From assembly GCA_031272565.1 (NCBI GenBank), contig JAISTN010000099.1, positions 1 through 12,556 on the forward strand: a stretch of 12,556 nt of DNA. Reading direction: 5' to 3'. Position 1 is the first letter of the stretch. Each line of letters starts with the position of its first letter. A program made the position numbers and the translations under genes. Under the pieces are notes generated by a model. That model made no database searches, was not told where the DNA came from, and saw nothing but the letters and a program-made list of their open reading frames with translations. Origin of the DNA: Bifidobacteriaceae bacterium (lineage in GTDB: Bacteria; Actinomycetota; Actinomycetes; Actinomycetales; WQXJ01). Shown here piece after piece: positions 1-8,745 of this stretch.

Positions 1-972
1 CTGGGCGCGGGCCTCGTCATCGTAGGCCGGGCGCTCCACCTGCCGGAAGACGCCCACCGGCGTCAAGCCCAGCCGGTCCAGCCGGGTCAGGCCAAAAGCC
101 AACGACGGGTCATCCGCCCCGGCCCGGTGCACCACCACACTCGCCGGGTCGGCAGCGGCCGTCGCCGCTTCCACCAACTCGCCCGTGGCCGGGTCCCGGA
201 CCAGGCACTTGGCGCCACCCGCCCAGGTTACCGGGGCGCCGTCGGCCAGCTTGACCACCGACGACTCGGTGTCCGGGCCGCGGGCCGAATCCCACGTGCC
301 GTCACTGAAGATGACGCAGTTCTGCAACACCTCAACCAGGGCCGCGCCACGGTGATTGGCCGCCTGCTCCAGGGCCTCGGTCAAACCGGCCCGGTCGGTG
401 TCCAAGGCCCGCGCCACAAAGGTCGCCTCCGCCCCCAAAGCCAGCGCTACCGGGTCGAACGGCCGGTCCAGCGAACCCTTAGGCGAAGACTTGGTGATGG
501 TGCCCGGCAGTGAAGTGGGAGAGTACTGGCCCTTGGTCAGCCCATAGATCCGGTTGTTGAACAGGATGATGGTCAAGTTGACGTTGCGCCGCAGGGCGTG
601 GATCAGGTGATTGCCGCCAATCGACAAGGCGTCGCCGTCACCCGTGATGACCCACACATTCAGATCCGGCCGGGCCGCAGCCAGCCCGGTGGCGATGGCC
701 GGCGCCCGCCCGTGGATCGAATGGATGCCATAGGTGTCAACGTAATACGGGAAGCGGGACGAACAGCCGATCCCGCTGACCACCACCGTGTTTTCACGCT
801 TCAGCCCCAGCTTGGGCAACACACCCAAGAAGGTCGCCAGGATCGAATAGTCGCCGCAACCCGGGCACCAGCGGACCTGGGCGTCAGACACGAAATCGGA
901 GCGGGGGATGGGCTGATCGGCCACCGGCACGCCGGCCAGGCCTGACAGGTGCAGTTGGGTCTTGGCGCTCAT
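1..972 (-). CDS. korB: 2-oxoacid:ferredoxin oxidoreductase, beta subunit (partial, C-terminus outside window)
   Basis: This is the thiamine-diphosphate and iron-sulfur subunit that, with KorA, oxidatively decarboxylates a 2-oxoacid (2-oxoglutarate by analogy with actinobacterial KorAB) to acyl-CoA while reducing ferredoxin, in the cytoplasm. I translated 324 codons without a stop; the 3' end lies beyond position 1. Visible landmarks are WCPGCGDY at residues 35-42, GIGCSSR at 67-73, the ThDP motif from GDGD (111-114) to NN (139-140), and QNC ending at C219. C36, C39, C70 and C219 match the spacing of the four [4Fe-4S] ligands of the Sulfolobus two-subunit enzyme (12, 15, 46, 197). The ATG start has AGGGAG 6 nt upstream and overlaps the korA stop as ATGA, so translation is probably coupled. 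No ferredoxin-like delta subunit or extra cluster domain is visible. Pyruvate or a broader 2-oxoacid range is possible; sequence alone does not settle the substrate. Confidence 0.93.
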   Translation of the reverse strand, partial: MSAKTQLHLSGLAGVPVADQPIPRSDFVSDAQVRWCPGCGDYSILATFLGVLPKLGLKRENTVVVSGIGCSSRFPYYVDTYGIHSIHGRAPAIATGLAAARPDLNVWVITGDGDALSIGGNHLIHALRRNVNLTIILFNNRIYGLTKGQYSPTSLPGTITKSSPKGSLDRPFDPVALALGAEATFVARALDTDRAGLTEALEQAANHRGAALVEVLQNCVIFSDGTWDSARGPDTESSVVKLADGAPVTWAGGAKCLVRDPATGELVEAATAAADPASVVVHRAGADDPSLAFGLTRLDRLGLTPVGVFRQVERPAYDDEARAQ

Positions 973-2894
973 GCCGCGCTCCCTTCATCCGGCTTGGTGG
1001 CTTTGTCTTTGGCGGCGACACCCGGCGTGCCGTCCGCGTCCCACCGGCCCTCCACGGCCGCCTGGACAAACGCGGTCACCTCCGCGGTGGAGAACGGCTG
1101 GCCCTCCACCTTGGTGTAACTGGTGACATCCACCAGGGTTTCCGCCTTCAACAGGTGCGCCAGTTGGCCCAGGTTCATTTCCGGCACCACCACCTGCTCA
1201 TAGGCGGCCAGCACCTGCCTGATGTTGCCCGGCAGCGGGTTCAAGTGGCGCAAATGAGCCCGCGCCACGTTCTGCCCAGCCGCCCGGATCGCCTCACAGG
1301 CCGTGGCGATGGTGCCAAAAGTGGAACCCCAGCCCAGCACCAGCACCTTGGCCTTCCCGGACGGGTCATCGACCTTGAGCGGCGGGATGTCCCGCACCAC
1401 GCCGGCTACCTTGGCGGCGCGGGTCCGCACCATGTGGTCGTGGTTGGCCGGGTCATAGGAAATCTGGCCCGTTTCGCCCTTCTCCAAACCGCCCAGGCGG
1501 TGCTCCAAGCCCGGGGTGCCGGGAATGGCCCAATCGCGCGCCAGGGTTTCCGGGTCGCGCTTGTAAGGCAAGAAGCGAGGCTTGCCGTCCGCCGTGGTGC
1601 CGTTCGGTTGGGTGGCGAAATTGGGCACGATGGGCGCCCTTTCTTCCAGCTTGCGGACCCGCCACGGCTCGGTGCAGTTGGCAATGTAGCCGTCTGACAG
1701 CACTATCACCGGGGTGCGGTAGTGGACCGCGATGCGGCAGGCCTCCAGCGCCGTGTCGAAGCAGTCCGCTGGGCTGCGGGCCGCCAGCACCGGCACAGGC
1801 GATTCACCGTGGCGGCCATACAAGGCGAACAACAAGTCAGACTGTTCCGTCTTGGTAGGCAGGCCGGTCGAAGGCCCACCCCGCTGCACATCGACAATCA
1901 CCAACGGCAGTTCCGTCATCACGGCCAGGCCAATGGTTTCGGTCTTGAGGGCCAACCCGGGGCCCGATGTCGTTGTCACACCCAGTGCGCCACCCAACGA
2001 CGCCCCCAGAGCGGCGCCGATGCCGGCAATCTCATCTTCCGCCTGGAAGGTGGTGACGCCCACGTCCTTCAGGCCGGACAGGACATGCAGGATGTCCGAG
2101 GCCGGCGTGATGGGATACGAGCCGCAGAACAGCGGCATGCCAGCCAGGTGGGCGCCAGCCACCAGGCCGTAGGCGGCGGCCTCGTTGCCGTTAATCTCGC
2201 GGTAGGTGCCAGGTGTCTTCTTGGCCGCCGGAATACGGTAACGGGCCCGGAAGGCGCCGGACTTTTCGCCCAGGTCGTAGCCCGCCTGGAAGGCGGCCAA
2301 GTTGGCGTCGCGGATCTCTGGTTTGCGGGCAAACTTGTCCTTCAGGTAGTTCTCGGTCGGTGCCGTGGGGAGCGTGAACAGCCAGGTCACCAAGCCCAGG
2401 GCGACCATGTTCTTGGACCGGGCGGCCTCCTTGCGGCCCAGGCCAAACGGGGCCGCGGCCTGCACCGCCTGGTCGGTCAGGTCCAGCGCCACCAGGCGCC
2501 AGGCCGCCAACGAGCCATCATGCAACGGGTCGGTGTCGAAGCCCACCTTGGCCAGGTTGCGGGGCGTGAACTCGGCCTGGTCAACCAACAGCAGGCCGCC
2601 CGCCCGGACGCGGTGCAGATTGGCTTTGAGGGCGGCCGGGCCCAAGGCCACCAGCATTTCCGGCGCGTCCCCCGGGGTGGTGACGCGGTGCCCTGCCAGG
2701 TGGATCTGAAAACTGGAGACGCCCTGAACCGTGCCGGCTGGGGCGCGGATCTCCGCCGGATAGTCCGGCAGGGTGGCGAAGTCATGCCCGCAGTGGGCCG
2801 ATTCGGCCGCGAAGCGACCGCCCAGCAACTGCAAGCCGTCGCCGGAATCCCCCGCGAACCGGATGATCACATGGTCAAGTTCACGCACTTCCAC
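969..2894 (-). CDS. korA: 2-oxoacid:ferredoxin oxidoreductase, fused gamma-alpha subunit
   Basis: This is the large subunit of the KorAB 2-oxoacid:ferredoxin oxidoreductase, a fusion of the gamma and alpha domains found separately in four-subunit enzymes. From the start chosen here it has 641 residues, a usual length for the family. The gamma domain opens with GDSGDG (15-20). The alpha domain carries YPITP (260-264), TTSGPG (308-313), QRGGPSTGLPT (337-347) and GRHGE (360-364), which in this family line the substrate and ThDP site. A transketolase-C-like domain spans roughly 516-594. An in-frame GTG at 2912 would add six residues but has no Shine-Dalgarno, whereas GTG 2894 has AGGGAG 9 nt upstream, so I prefer 2894. 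The gene ends in an ATGA overlap with korB. It lies about 150 bp after copA, beyond two hairpins, so it may be transcribed separately. Confidence in the family is very high; the exact 2-oxoacid is inferred. Confidence 0.95.
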   Translation of the reverse strand: MEVRELDHVIIRFAGDSGDGLQLLGGRFAAESAHCGHDFATLPDYPAEIRAPAGTVQGVSSFQIHLAGHRVTTPGDAPEMLVALGPAALKANLHRVRAGGLLLVDQAEFTPRNLAKVGFDTDPLHDGSLAAWRLVALDLTDQAVQAAAPFGLGRKEAARSKNMVALGLVTWLFTLPTAPTENYLKDKFARKPEIRDANLAAFQAGYDLGEKSGAFRARYRIPAAKKTPGTYREINGNEAAAYGLVAGAHLAGMPLFCGSYPITPASDILHVLSGLKDVGVTTFQAEDEIAGIGAALGASLGGALGVTTTSGPGLALKTETIGLAVMTELPLVIVDVQRGGPSTGLPTKTEQSDLLFALYGRHGESPVPVLAARSPADCFDTALEACRIAVHYRTPVIVLSDGYIANCTEPWRVRKLEERAPIVPNFATQPNGTTADGKPRFLPYKRDPETLARDWAIPGTPGLEHRLGGLEKGETGQISYDPANHDHMVRTRAAKVAGVVRDIPPLKVDDPSGKAKVLVLGWGSTFGTIATACEAIRAAGQNVARAHLRHLNPLPGNIRQVLAAYEQVVVPEMNLGQLAHLLKAETLVDVTSYTKVEGQPFSTAEVTAFVQAAVEGRWDADGTPGVAAKDKATKPDEGSAA

Positions 2895-2980
2895 AGAACT
2901 GGTCTCCCTCACATCACGGACTGCCGCTACTGCCCGCCGGGCCCAGCCGGGCCCGGGGCAAGCCAGTGCACTAGCTTACT

Positions 2981-3001
2981 GGGCGGGCGGCGGGCCCGCC
3001 C
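2981..3001 (-). other. GC-only hairpin between copA and korA
   Basis: A perfect 8-bp inverted repeat: GGGCGGGC at 2981-2988 and GCCCGCCC at 2994-3001, with a 5-nt loop. It lies in the 146-bp gap between the copA stop and the korA start. No U-tract follows it on the minus strand. It could help end copA transcription or structure the korA leader. High local GC makes chance hairpins common, so support is moderate. Confidence 0.4.
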
Positions 3002-3040
3002 GCGGGGGCCCTGGCCGGGGCCTAGGGTTGGCCTGGCGGT

Positions 3041-5287
<2,247 letters not shown>

Positions 5288-5299
5288 GTGGCCCTCCTA
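5288..5299 (-). promoter_or_regulatory. copA ribosome binding site overlapping upstream stop
   Basis: AGGAGG at 5298-5293 lies 5 nt before the copA GTG. The TAG stop of the upstream gene (5299-5297) reads into it as TAGGAGG. This fixes the copA start at 5287 and suggests that ribosomes finishing the upstream gene re-initiate on copA. Confidence 0.8.
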
Positions 5300-6856
5300 G
5301 GACGCCTCGACCACTGTAACGCGGCCCCAGTACATGCCCATGGCACACGAGTAGTCATAGGTGCCGGGCTCCAGGGCGGGCAGGTCAAAGGTGTTGTCGC
5401 CCGGTTCCATGTAGAGCCAGTCCTGGTAGCCAAAGACGGAAGCGTCAACCACGCCGGCGCAGCCGTAGCCCACCAGGTCGAAAACCAGTTGGGTGGGCAG
5501 GCCGGCCACGATGACCGTTTCCTCAGGGTCGTAGCCGCCCAGAATGGTGACCTTGGCCTGCTGCGTGGCGCCGTCAAAGGTGACGTTGCTGGTGACCAGG
5601 GCGGAATAGTTGGCAGTGGTGCCCGGGGTGGTGGCGCTGTTGGAGCCGGTGGTTGGGCCCTGGGTGGTGCCGGTGCCTGGAGTGGTGCTGGCCCCGGCGC
5701 CGGCGGCTTGGGTGGCCTGCGCCGTGGTTGATGTGGCGGCGGGCCGCGCGCCGGGGGAGTGCGGGCAGATCAGCCGGAAGGCCGAAATGCCTGTCAACAG
5801 GCCAAAGCCCAGTACGGCGACGCCCACAAAGCGGAACACCCGGCTGGCGGTGGGGCCCTTGGCCAGCGAGGCCAAGGCCCCCACACCCATCAGGCCGGGC
5901 GTGGTGCCAACTGCGAACAGGCCCATGATCAGGGCGGCCTTGGCCGGGTTGCCGGTGCTGAAGGCGTAGACCTGCATGGCCTGGGTGAAGCCGCAGGGCA
6001 GGAAGAAGGAGGCGGCGCCCAGCACCAGCGCGGTCGTGTCACGGTAGGTGCCCTGGTCGGTGTGCAGGCCCCTGGTGAGCGCGGCTGGCAGGGTGATGGA
6101 GGCCCCAGCCAGCTTGGGGAAGACTCCGGTCAGCTTCACCCCCAGGAAGGCCATCACCAAGGCGGCGGCCAGCATGGCCAGGCCCAGCAGGCGGCCCTTC
6201 AGGCTGAAGGCGCTGCCGATGGCGCCCACCACGGCTCCCAGGGCCGCAAAACCAACAATCCGACCCAGGTTGAACATGGCTTGGGGGCGCAGGCGTTGCG
6301 CCCGGGTGGCGTCCGGGAAGCGGGCGGCATGGTTGGCGCTCAGACCCATCACGATGCCGCCCACCAACGCCATGCAGGTGCTAAGCGAGGCGGCCACGCC
6401 CAACAACATGACGAAGGCGAGTGAGCCGCCGGTGGCGGCCCGGCTGGCGGCATCGCCCACCCGGGACAGGCCCAGTGCCTGCCAGGCCACAACTCCCAGG
6501 GCGGCCAGGACCACCGCTACCGCCAGGTCCTGCCACACTTGGCGGTCGCGGCTGATGAGGGGGCGCCGGCCAGTTGAGTTGCCTGCCTTGGTGCCGGCCT
6601 TGGGTGGCGGGATGGGGGTGTAGCCGGCCTTGCGCACGGCGGCCTCCAGTTTGGCCCGCTCAATGGTCCGGTTGGCGGTGACTTCCGCTCGCCCTTTGGC
6701 GGCCGAGACCTTGACCTGTTGCACCCCGGGGATGGCCTTGATGGCCTTGGAGATGCGGACCTCGCAGGCCCGGCAGGTCATGCCGTCGATGGCCAGGCTG
6801 GTCCGAGTCGTCCGGGTTGGGCTGGCAGCGTCGCTCGCCACCGGGGCGGTCCTCAC
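5297..6856 (-). CDS. HMA / UreH-DsbD_2-like membrane core / cupredoxin fusion, copper handling
   Basis: A 519-residue membrane protein with three modules. Residues about 18-82 form a heavy-metal-associated domain with MTCRAC (C28, C31), a Cu(I) site. Residues about 110-363 hold an estimated seven membrane segments of the UreH/TauE-like (DsbD_2, CcdA-related) type, with one cysteine in CMALVGG (C161) and one in LPCGFTQ (C288). A Thr/Gly/Pro/Ala-rich linker (about 366-415) leads to a cupredoxin-like domain with GYGC (C466) and SCAMGM (C504, M506, M508), the likely copper ligands. Seven segments would place HMA in the cytosol and cupredoxin outside. The GTG start is preceded at 6 nt by TAGACT, so the mRNA is probably leaderless. 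The gene is co-transcribed with copA. Copper delivery, copper export, or thiol-disulfide exchange are all possible; databases often label such proteins 'sulfite exporter TauE/SafE family', which I think is misleading here. Architecture is certain, function inferred. Confidence 0.88.
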   Translation of the reverse strand: MRTAPVASDAASPTRTTRTSLAIDGMTCRACEVRISKAIKAIPGVQQVKVSAAKGRAEVTANRTIERAKLEAAVRKAGYTPIPPPKAGTKAGNSTGRRPLISRDRQVWQDLAVAVVLAALGVVAWQALGLSRVGDAASRAATGGSLAFVMLLGVAASLSTCMALVGGIVMGLSANHAARFPDATRAQRLRPQAMFNLGRIVGFAALGAVVGAIGSAFSLKGRLLGLAMLAAALVMAFLGVKLTGVFPKLAGASITLPAALTRGLHTDQGTYRDTTALVLGAASFFLPCGFTQAMQVYAFSTGNPAKAALIMGLFAVGTTPGLMGVGALASLAKGPTASRVFRFVGVAVLGFGLLTGISAFRLICPHSPGARPAATSTTAQATQAAGAGASTTPGTGTTQGPTTGSNSATTPGTTANYSALVTSNVTFDGATQQAKVTILGGYDPEETVIVAGLPTQLVFDLVGYGCAGVVDASVFGYQDWLYMEPGDNTFDLPALEPGTYDYSCAMGMYWGRVTVVEAS

Positions 6857-6868
6857 AGGGGCAGTCTA
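6857..6868 (-). promoter_or_regulatory. Predicted leaderless promoter (-10 TAGACT) of the copper operon
   Basis: TAGACT at 6868-6863 fits the actinobacterial TANNNT -10 element. It lies exactly 6 nt before the GTG at 6856, so transcription would begin at the start codon, and no Shine-Dalgarno is present. No convincing -35 box is seen; that space is filled by a copy of the 16-bp direct repeat. Confidence 0.5.
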
Positions 6869-6884
6869 GGGGTGTTGGCCAGCC
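6869..6884. repeat. 16-bp direct repeat, copy 1 (abuts the -10 box)
   Basis: GGGGTGTTGGCCAGCC on the plus strand, identical to the copy at 6957-6972. It directly borders the TAGACT -10 box of the copper operon and occupies the spacer and -35 region. On the minus strand it holds TTGGC-TG-GCCAA (with two flanking bases), a small palindrome. It is a candidate operator. Confidence 0.6.
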
Positions 6885-6942
6885 AAGGGCGACTGGCGTA
6901 AAGGCAGTGGGGAGGGATTGTCGGCCGGCTGGTTCTCGTAAG

Positions 6943-7021
6943 GACGGCAGGTTGGCGGGGTGTTGGCCAGCCGTCCCAGGTCAGTTCGGCCCCACAACTA
7001 GCCACCCACCAACCTGCCGTC
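6943..7021 (-). repeat. 17-bp inverted repeat with 45-nt loop downstream of the FG-GAP gene
   Basis: Left arm 6943-6959 (GACGGCAGGTTGGCGGG) and right arm 7005-7021 match at 16 of 17 positions as reverse complements. In minus-strand RNA the one mismatch becomes a G-U pair, so the stem is continuous in the sense that would be transcribed from the FG-GAP gene. It starts 32 nt after that gene's TAG. It may be a large terminator or 3'-end stabiliser, or a remnant repeat. No T-run follows. Confidence 0.6.
6957..6972. repeat. 16-bp direct repeat, copy 2
   Basis: GGGGTGTTGGCCAGCC, identical to 6869-6884 and 88 bp from it. It overlaps the end of the left arm and the loop of the inverted repeat at 6943-7021, about 100 bp upstream of the copper-operon start. 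Confidence 0.6.
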
Positions 7022-7052
7022 ACAGGCGAGGCTGCCCCCGCTGGTCATGGAC

Positions 7053-8609
7053 CTACCAGGCTTGGCCGATCTGCACTGCGGCGGCGAACTGGCCGGCGCC
7101 CTTCGACCGGTAGAAGTACAGTTGGCCGGTCGCATCGTTGCGGCCCACAATGTCGGCCAGGCCGTCCCCGTTCAGGTCCGCGCCGGCCGCCAACGTGAAC
7201 TTGTTCCAGCCCTTACCAACTTGCTGGGCAGCCTTGAACCCGCCGTTGCCTTTACCCATGTAGGCGTACAAGATCCCAGCCGAGTTGACCCCCAAGATGT
7301 CGGCCCTCCCGTCCTTGTTCAGGTCTCCGGCGGCATAGCAGTCGAACCCGGTCCAGCCGTGGCCCACTTCCCGCCGGCCAGGCTTGAAGCCGCCTTTGCC
7401 GTCGCCTGAATAGAGCCACAGTTTCCCGGCCGTGTCGATGGCCAGCAGGTCGTTCAACCGGTCGCCGTCCAGGTCACCGGACGGGATGATGGTGTAGGCG
7501 GACCAGCCCCGTCCGGACTGGACGGCTCTGGCGAGGTGGCCTTTGCCGTCGCCTTTGTAGAGCCACATGCGGCCCTGGGTGTCGACGGTCAGGACGTCGT
7601 TGATCTTGTCGCCGCTCCAGTCACCCGGCCCGAAGACCCGCTGGCCGCTCAGGCTGGTGTAGACCGGCACGGTGTAGGGCTTGGCCAGGGTCCCTGACGT
7701 GGTGGTCGAATGAACATGGAGGGCCCCGGTCACAGTGTCGATGGCGAGCACGTCGCCTCGCTTGTCACCGTTCAGATCCGGGCTGAGCGAGAACGTCTCA
7801 TAGTTGCCCTTGGTCAGGCCAAGCACAAGCTTCTTCCCCGTGCCGGCTGTTGTGTATATCCGGTAGTCACTTTGGGAATCAAGGCGCAGGGGTAGGGGCA
7901 GGGAATAGCCGATGTCAGGGTTGTAATCGGCATGGATGGAGTAGCAGCGTCCGGGCCAGACGCTGATGGAGAACTGGCCAGTGGTCGGATTGAGTTGGTC
8001 ACCCAAGGTGATGTAACCCCAGTCCCAGTCGGGTTTGGAGTATTGGGCATGAGTGGTGCAGTCGACTTGGTCATAGTACAGATGCACGTCTTGGGCGACT
8101 TGTCCGGTGGCGTGGAGGATGGTGCCGGACAGGGTGCCGGAAGGGTAAGTGACCTTGAACTGGGCGTTGGCGGTACCAGCGGGCACATACTGCTTGTGGC
8201 CCCACTTGCTGCTCCAGGTGGTTGGAATGGTCCTCAGGTAGCCGCTTCCGAAATCGCCGTAGAAGGCCAACTGGTAGCACTGTCCGGTGATGGCGTCGGG
8301 AATGGCGAACGCCTGGCTGGCATCGAAGTGAAGGCCTCCGCCGTGTCCGCCGGGAATGATGGCCGTTGTCCGGTCGGTTGGCGAGCACTTGGCCTGGTAG
8401 TAAAGCAAGGTGATCATCTCGGGCAGCGTCTGCCCGGTGGCGGGGACCAGTTTCCCGGTGATGGTGGTGGTGGCGGCCTGGGCGGGTGCGGTGGTGACGC
8501 CGGCCGTCAGGCCGGTGGCGGCCAGCGCGGCCACGGCACCGATGGCGACGGCTTTGGCCAGCCGTCTGGTGTGACGGGTGGAACGTGAAACTGCAGTTAG
8601 GGGCGACAT
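7053..8609 (-). CDS. Secreted FG-GAP (VCBS-type) repeat protein with duplicated N-terminal domain
   Basis: An exported protein of 518 residues from the start chosen here. Residues 1-45 form a Sec signal peptide: a basic n-region, an Ala-rich core, and a likely cleavage after APAQA. Residues about 47-260 hold two related units with matching openings (ITGKLVPATGQ and LSGTILHATGQ) and paired cysteines (C75/C111, C184/C222), probably disulfides. Five FG-GAP repeats follow; their calcium-loop aspartates begin at D278, D330, D379, D429 and D478 (for example DLDGDRLND), spaced 49-52 residues. The chain ends at IGQAW, the start of a would-be sixth unit. There is no LPXTG, transmembrane anchor or catalytic motif, so it is likely released or wall-associated, perhaps for binding. 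ATG 8609 has GAGGA 8 nt upstream; the in-frame ATG at 8624 has none. Part of the gene has lower GC than its neighbours. Function is unknown. Confidence 0.85.
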   Translation of the reverse strand: MSPLTAVSRSTRHTRRLAKAVAIGAVAALAATGLTAGVTTAPAQAATTTITGKLVPATGQTLPEMITLLYYQAKCSPTDRTTAIIPGGHGGGLHFDASQAFAIPDAITGQCYQLAFYGDFGSGYLRTIPTTWSSKWGHKQYVPAGTANAQFKVTYPSGTLSGTILHATGQVAQDVHLYYDQVDCTTHAQYSKPDWDWGYITLGDQLNPTTGQFSISVWPGRCYSIHADYNPDIGYSLPLPLRLDSQSDYRIYTTAGTGKKLVLGLTKGNYETFSLSPDLNGDKRGDVLAIDTVTGALHVHSTTTSGTLAKPYTVPVYTSLSGQRVFGPGDWSGDKINDVLTVDTQGRMWLYKGDGKGHLARAVQSGRGWSAYTIIPSGDLDGDRLNDLLAIDTAGKLWLYSGDGKGGFKPGRREVGHGWTGFDCYAAGDLNKDGRADILGVNSAGILYAYMGKGNGGFKAAQQVGKGWNKFTLAAGADLNGDGLADIVGRNDATGQLYFYRSKGAGQFAAAVQIGQAW

Positions 8610-8665
8610 GGTGGCTTTCCTCATCGAAGCAGACCGGACTTCTTAACGCTACCTGGGACCCGCCT

Positions 8666-8703
8666 GGCCCCGCCACCCCGGGTTCTCTTTGGGTGGTCTG
8701 GCC
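8666..8703 (-). terminator. Imperfect hairpin after the ABC transporter operon, possible terminator
   Basis: Arms GGCC-CCG-CCACCC (8666-8678) and GGGTGG-TCT-GGCC (8691-8703) pair as 6 bp plus 4 bp around a symmetric 3-nt internal loop, with a 12-nt terminal loop. It lies 43 nt beyond the DppB-like stop and upstream of the FG-GAP gene. No U-tract follows, so a terminator role is tentative. Confidence 0.35.
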
Positions 8704-8717
8704 CGATGGGTTAACGA

Positions 8718-8732
8718 CAGGTTGGCGGGTGG
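8718..8732. repeat. Third copy of the CAGGTTGGYGGG element
   Basis: CAGGTTGGCGGGTGG matches the minus-strand sequence at 7016-7002 in 14 of 15 positions, and its first 12 bases are identical to 6948-6959. Copies therefore lie on both sides of the FG-GAP gene. Origin unknown; it may be a dispersed intergenic repeat of this genome. Confidence 0.45.
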
Positions 8733-8745
8733 TTGGGGGGGGCGG

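Noticed and set aside
2895..2912. Upstream GTG start for korA at 2912
   Set aside because: No Shine-Dalgarno precedes it, while GTG 2894 has AGGGAG at 9 nt. It remains possible, adding only six residues.
6857..6884. A classical CsoR or CueR operator upstream of the copper operon
   Set aside because: I saw direct C-rich repeats and a short TTGGC-TG-GCCAA palindrome, but not the inverted-repeat consensus of either regulator, so I left the regulator unnamed.
6857..7052. Repeat-rich 196-bp gap as a CRISPR array, attachment site or insertion-sequence remnant
   Set aside because: Only two direct copies and one inverted repeat are present, with no regular spacers, integrase, transposase or tRNA nearby.
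8610..8624. Upstream ATG start for the FG-GAP gene at 8624
   Set aside because: No ribosome binding site precedes it; GAGGA lies 8 nt before ATG 8609, which also gives a normal signal peptide.
8646..8651. TAGCGT as a -10 box for the FG-GAP gene
   Set aside because: It fits TANNNT but has no -35 partner (GGCGGG at the expected place), and such hexamers are common; too weak to list as a promoter.
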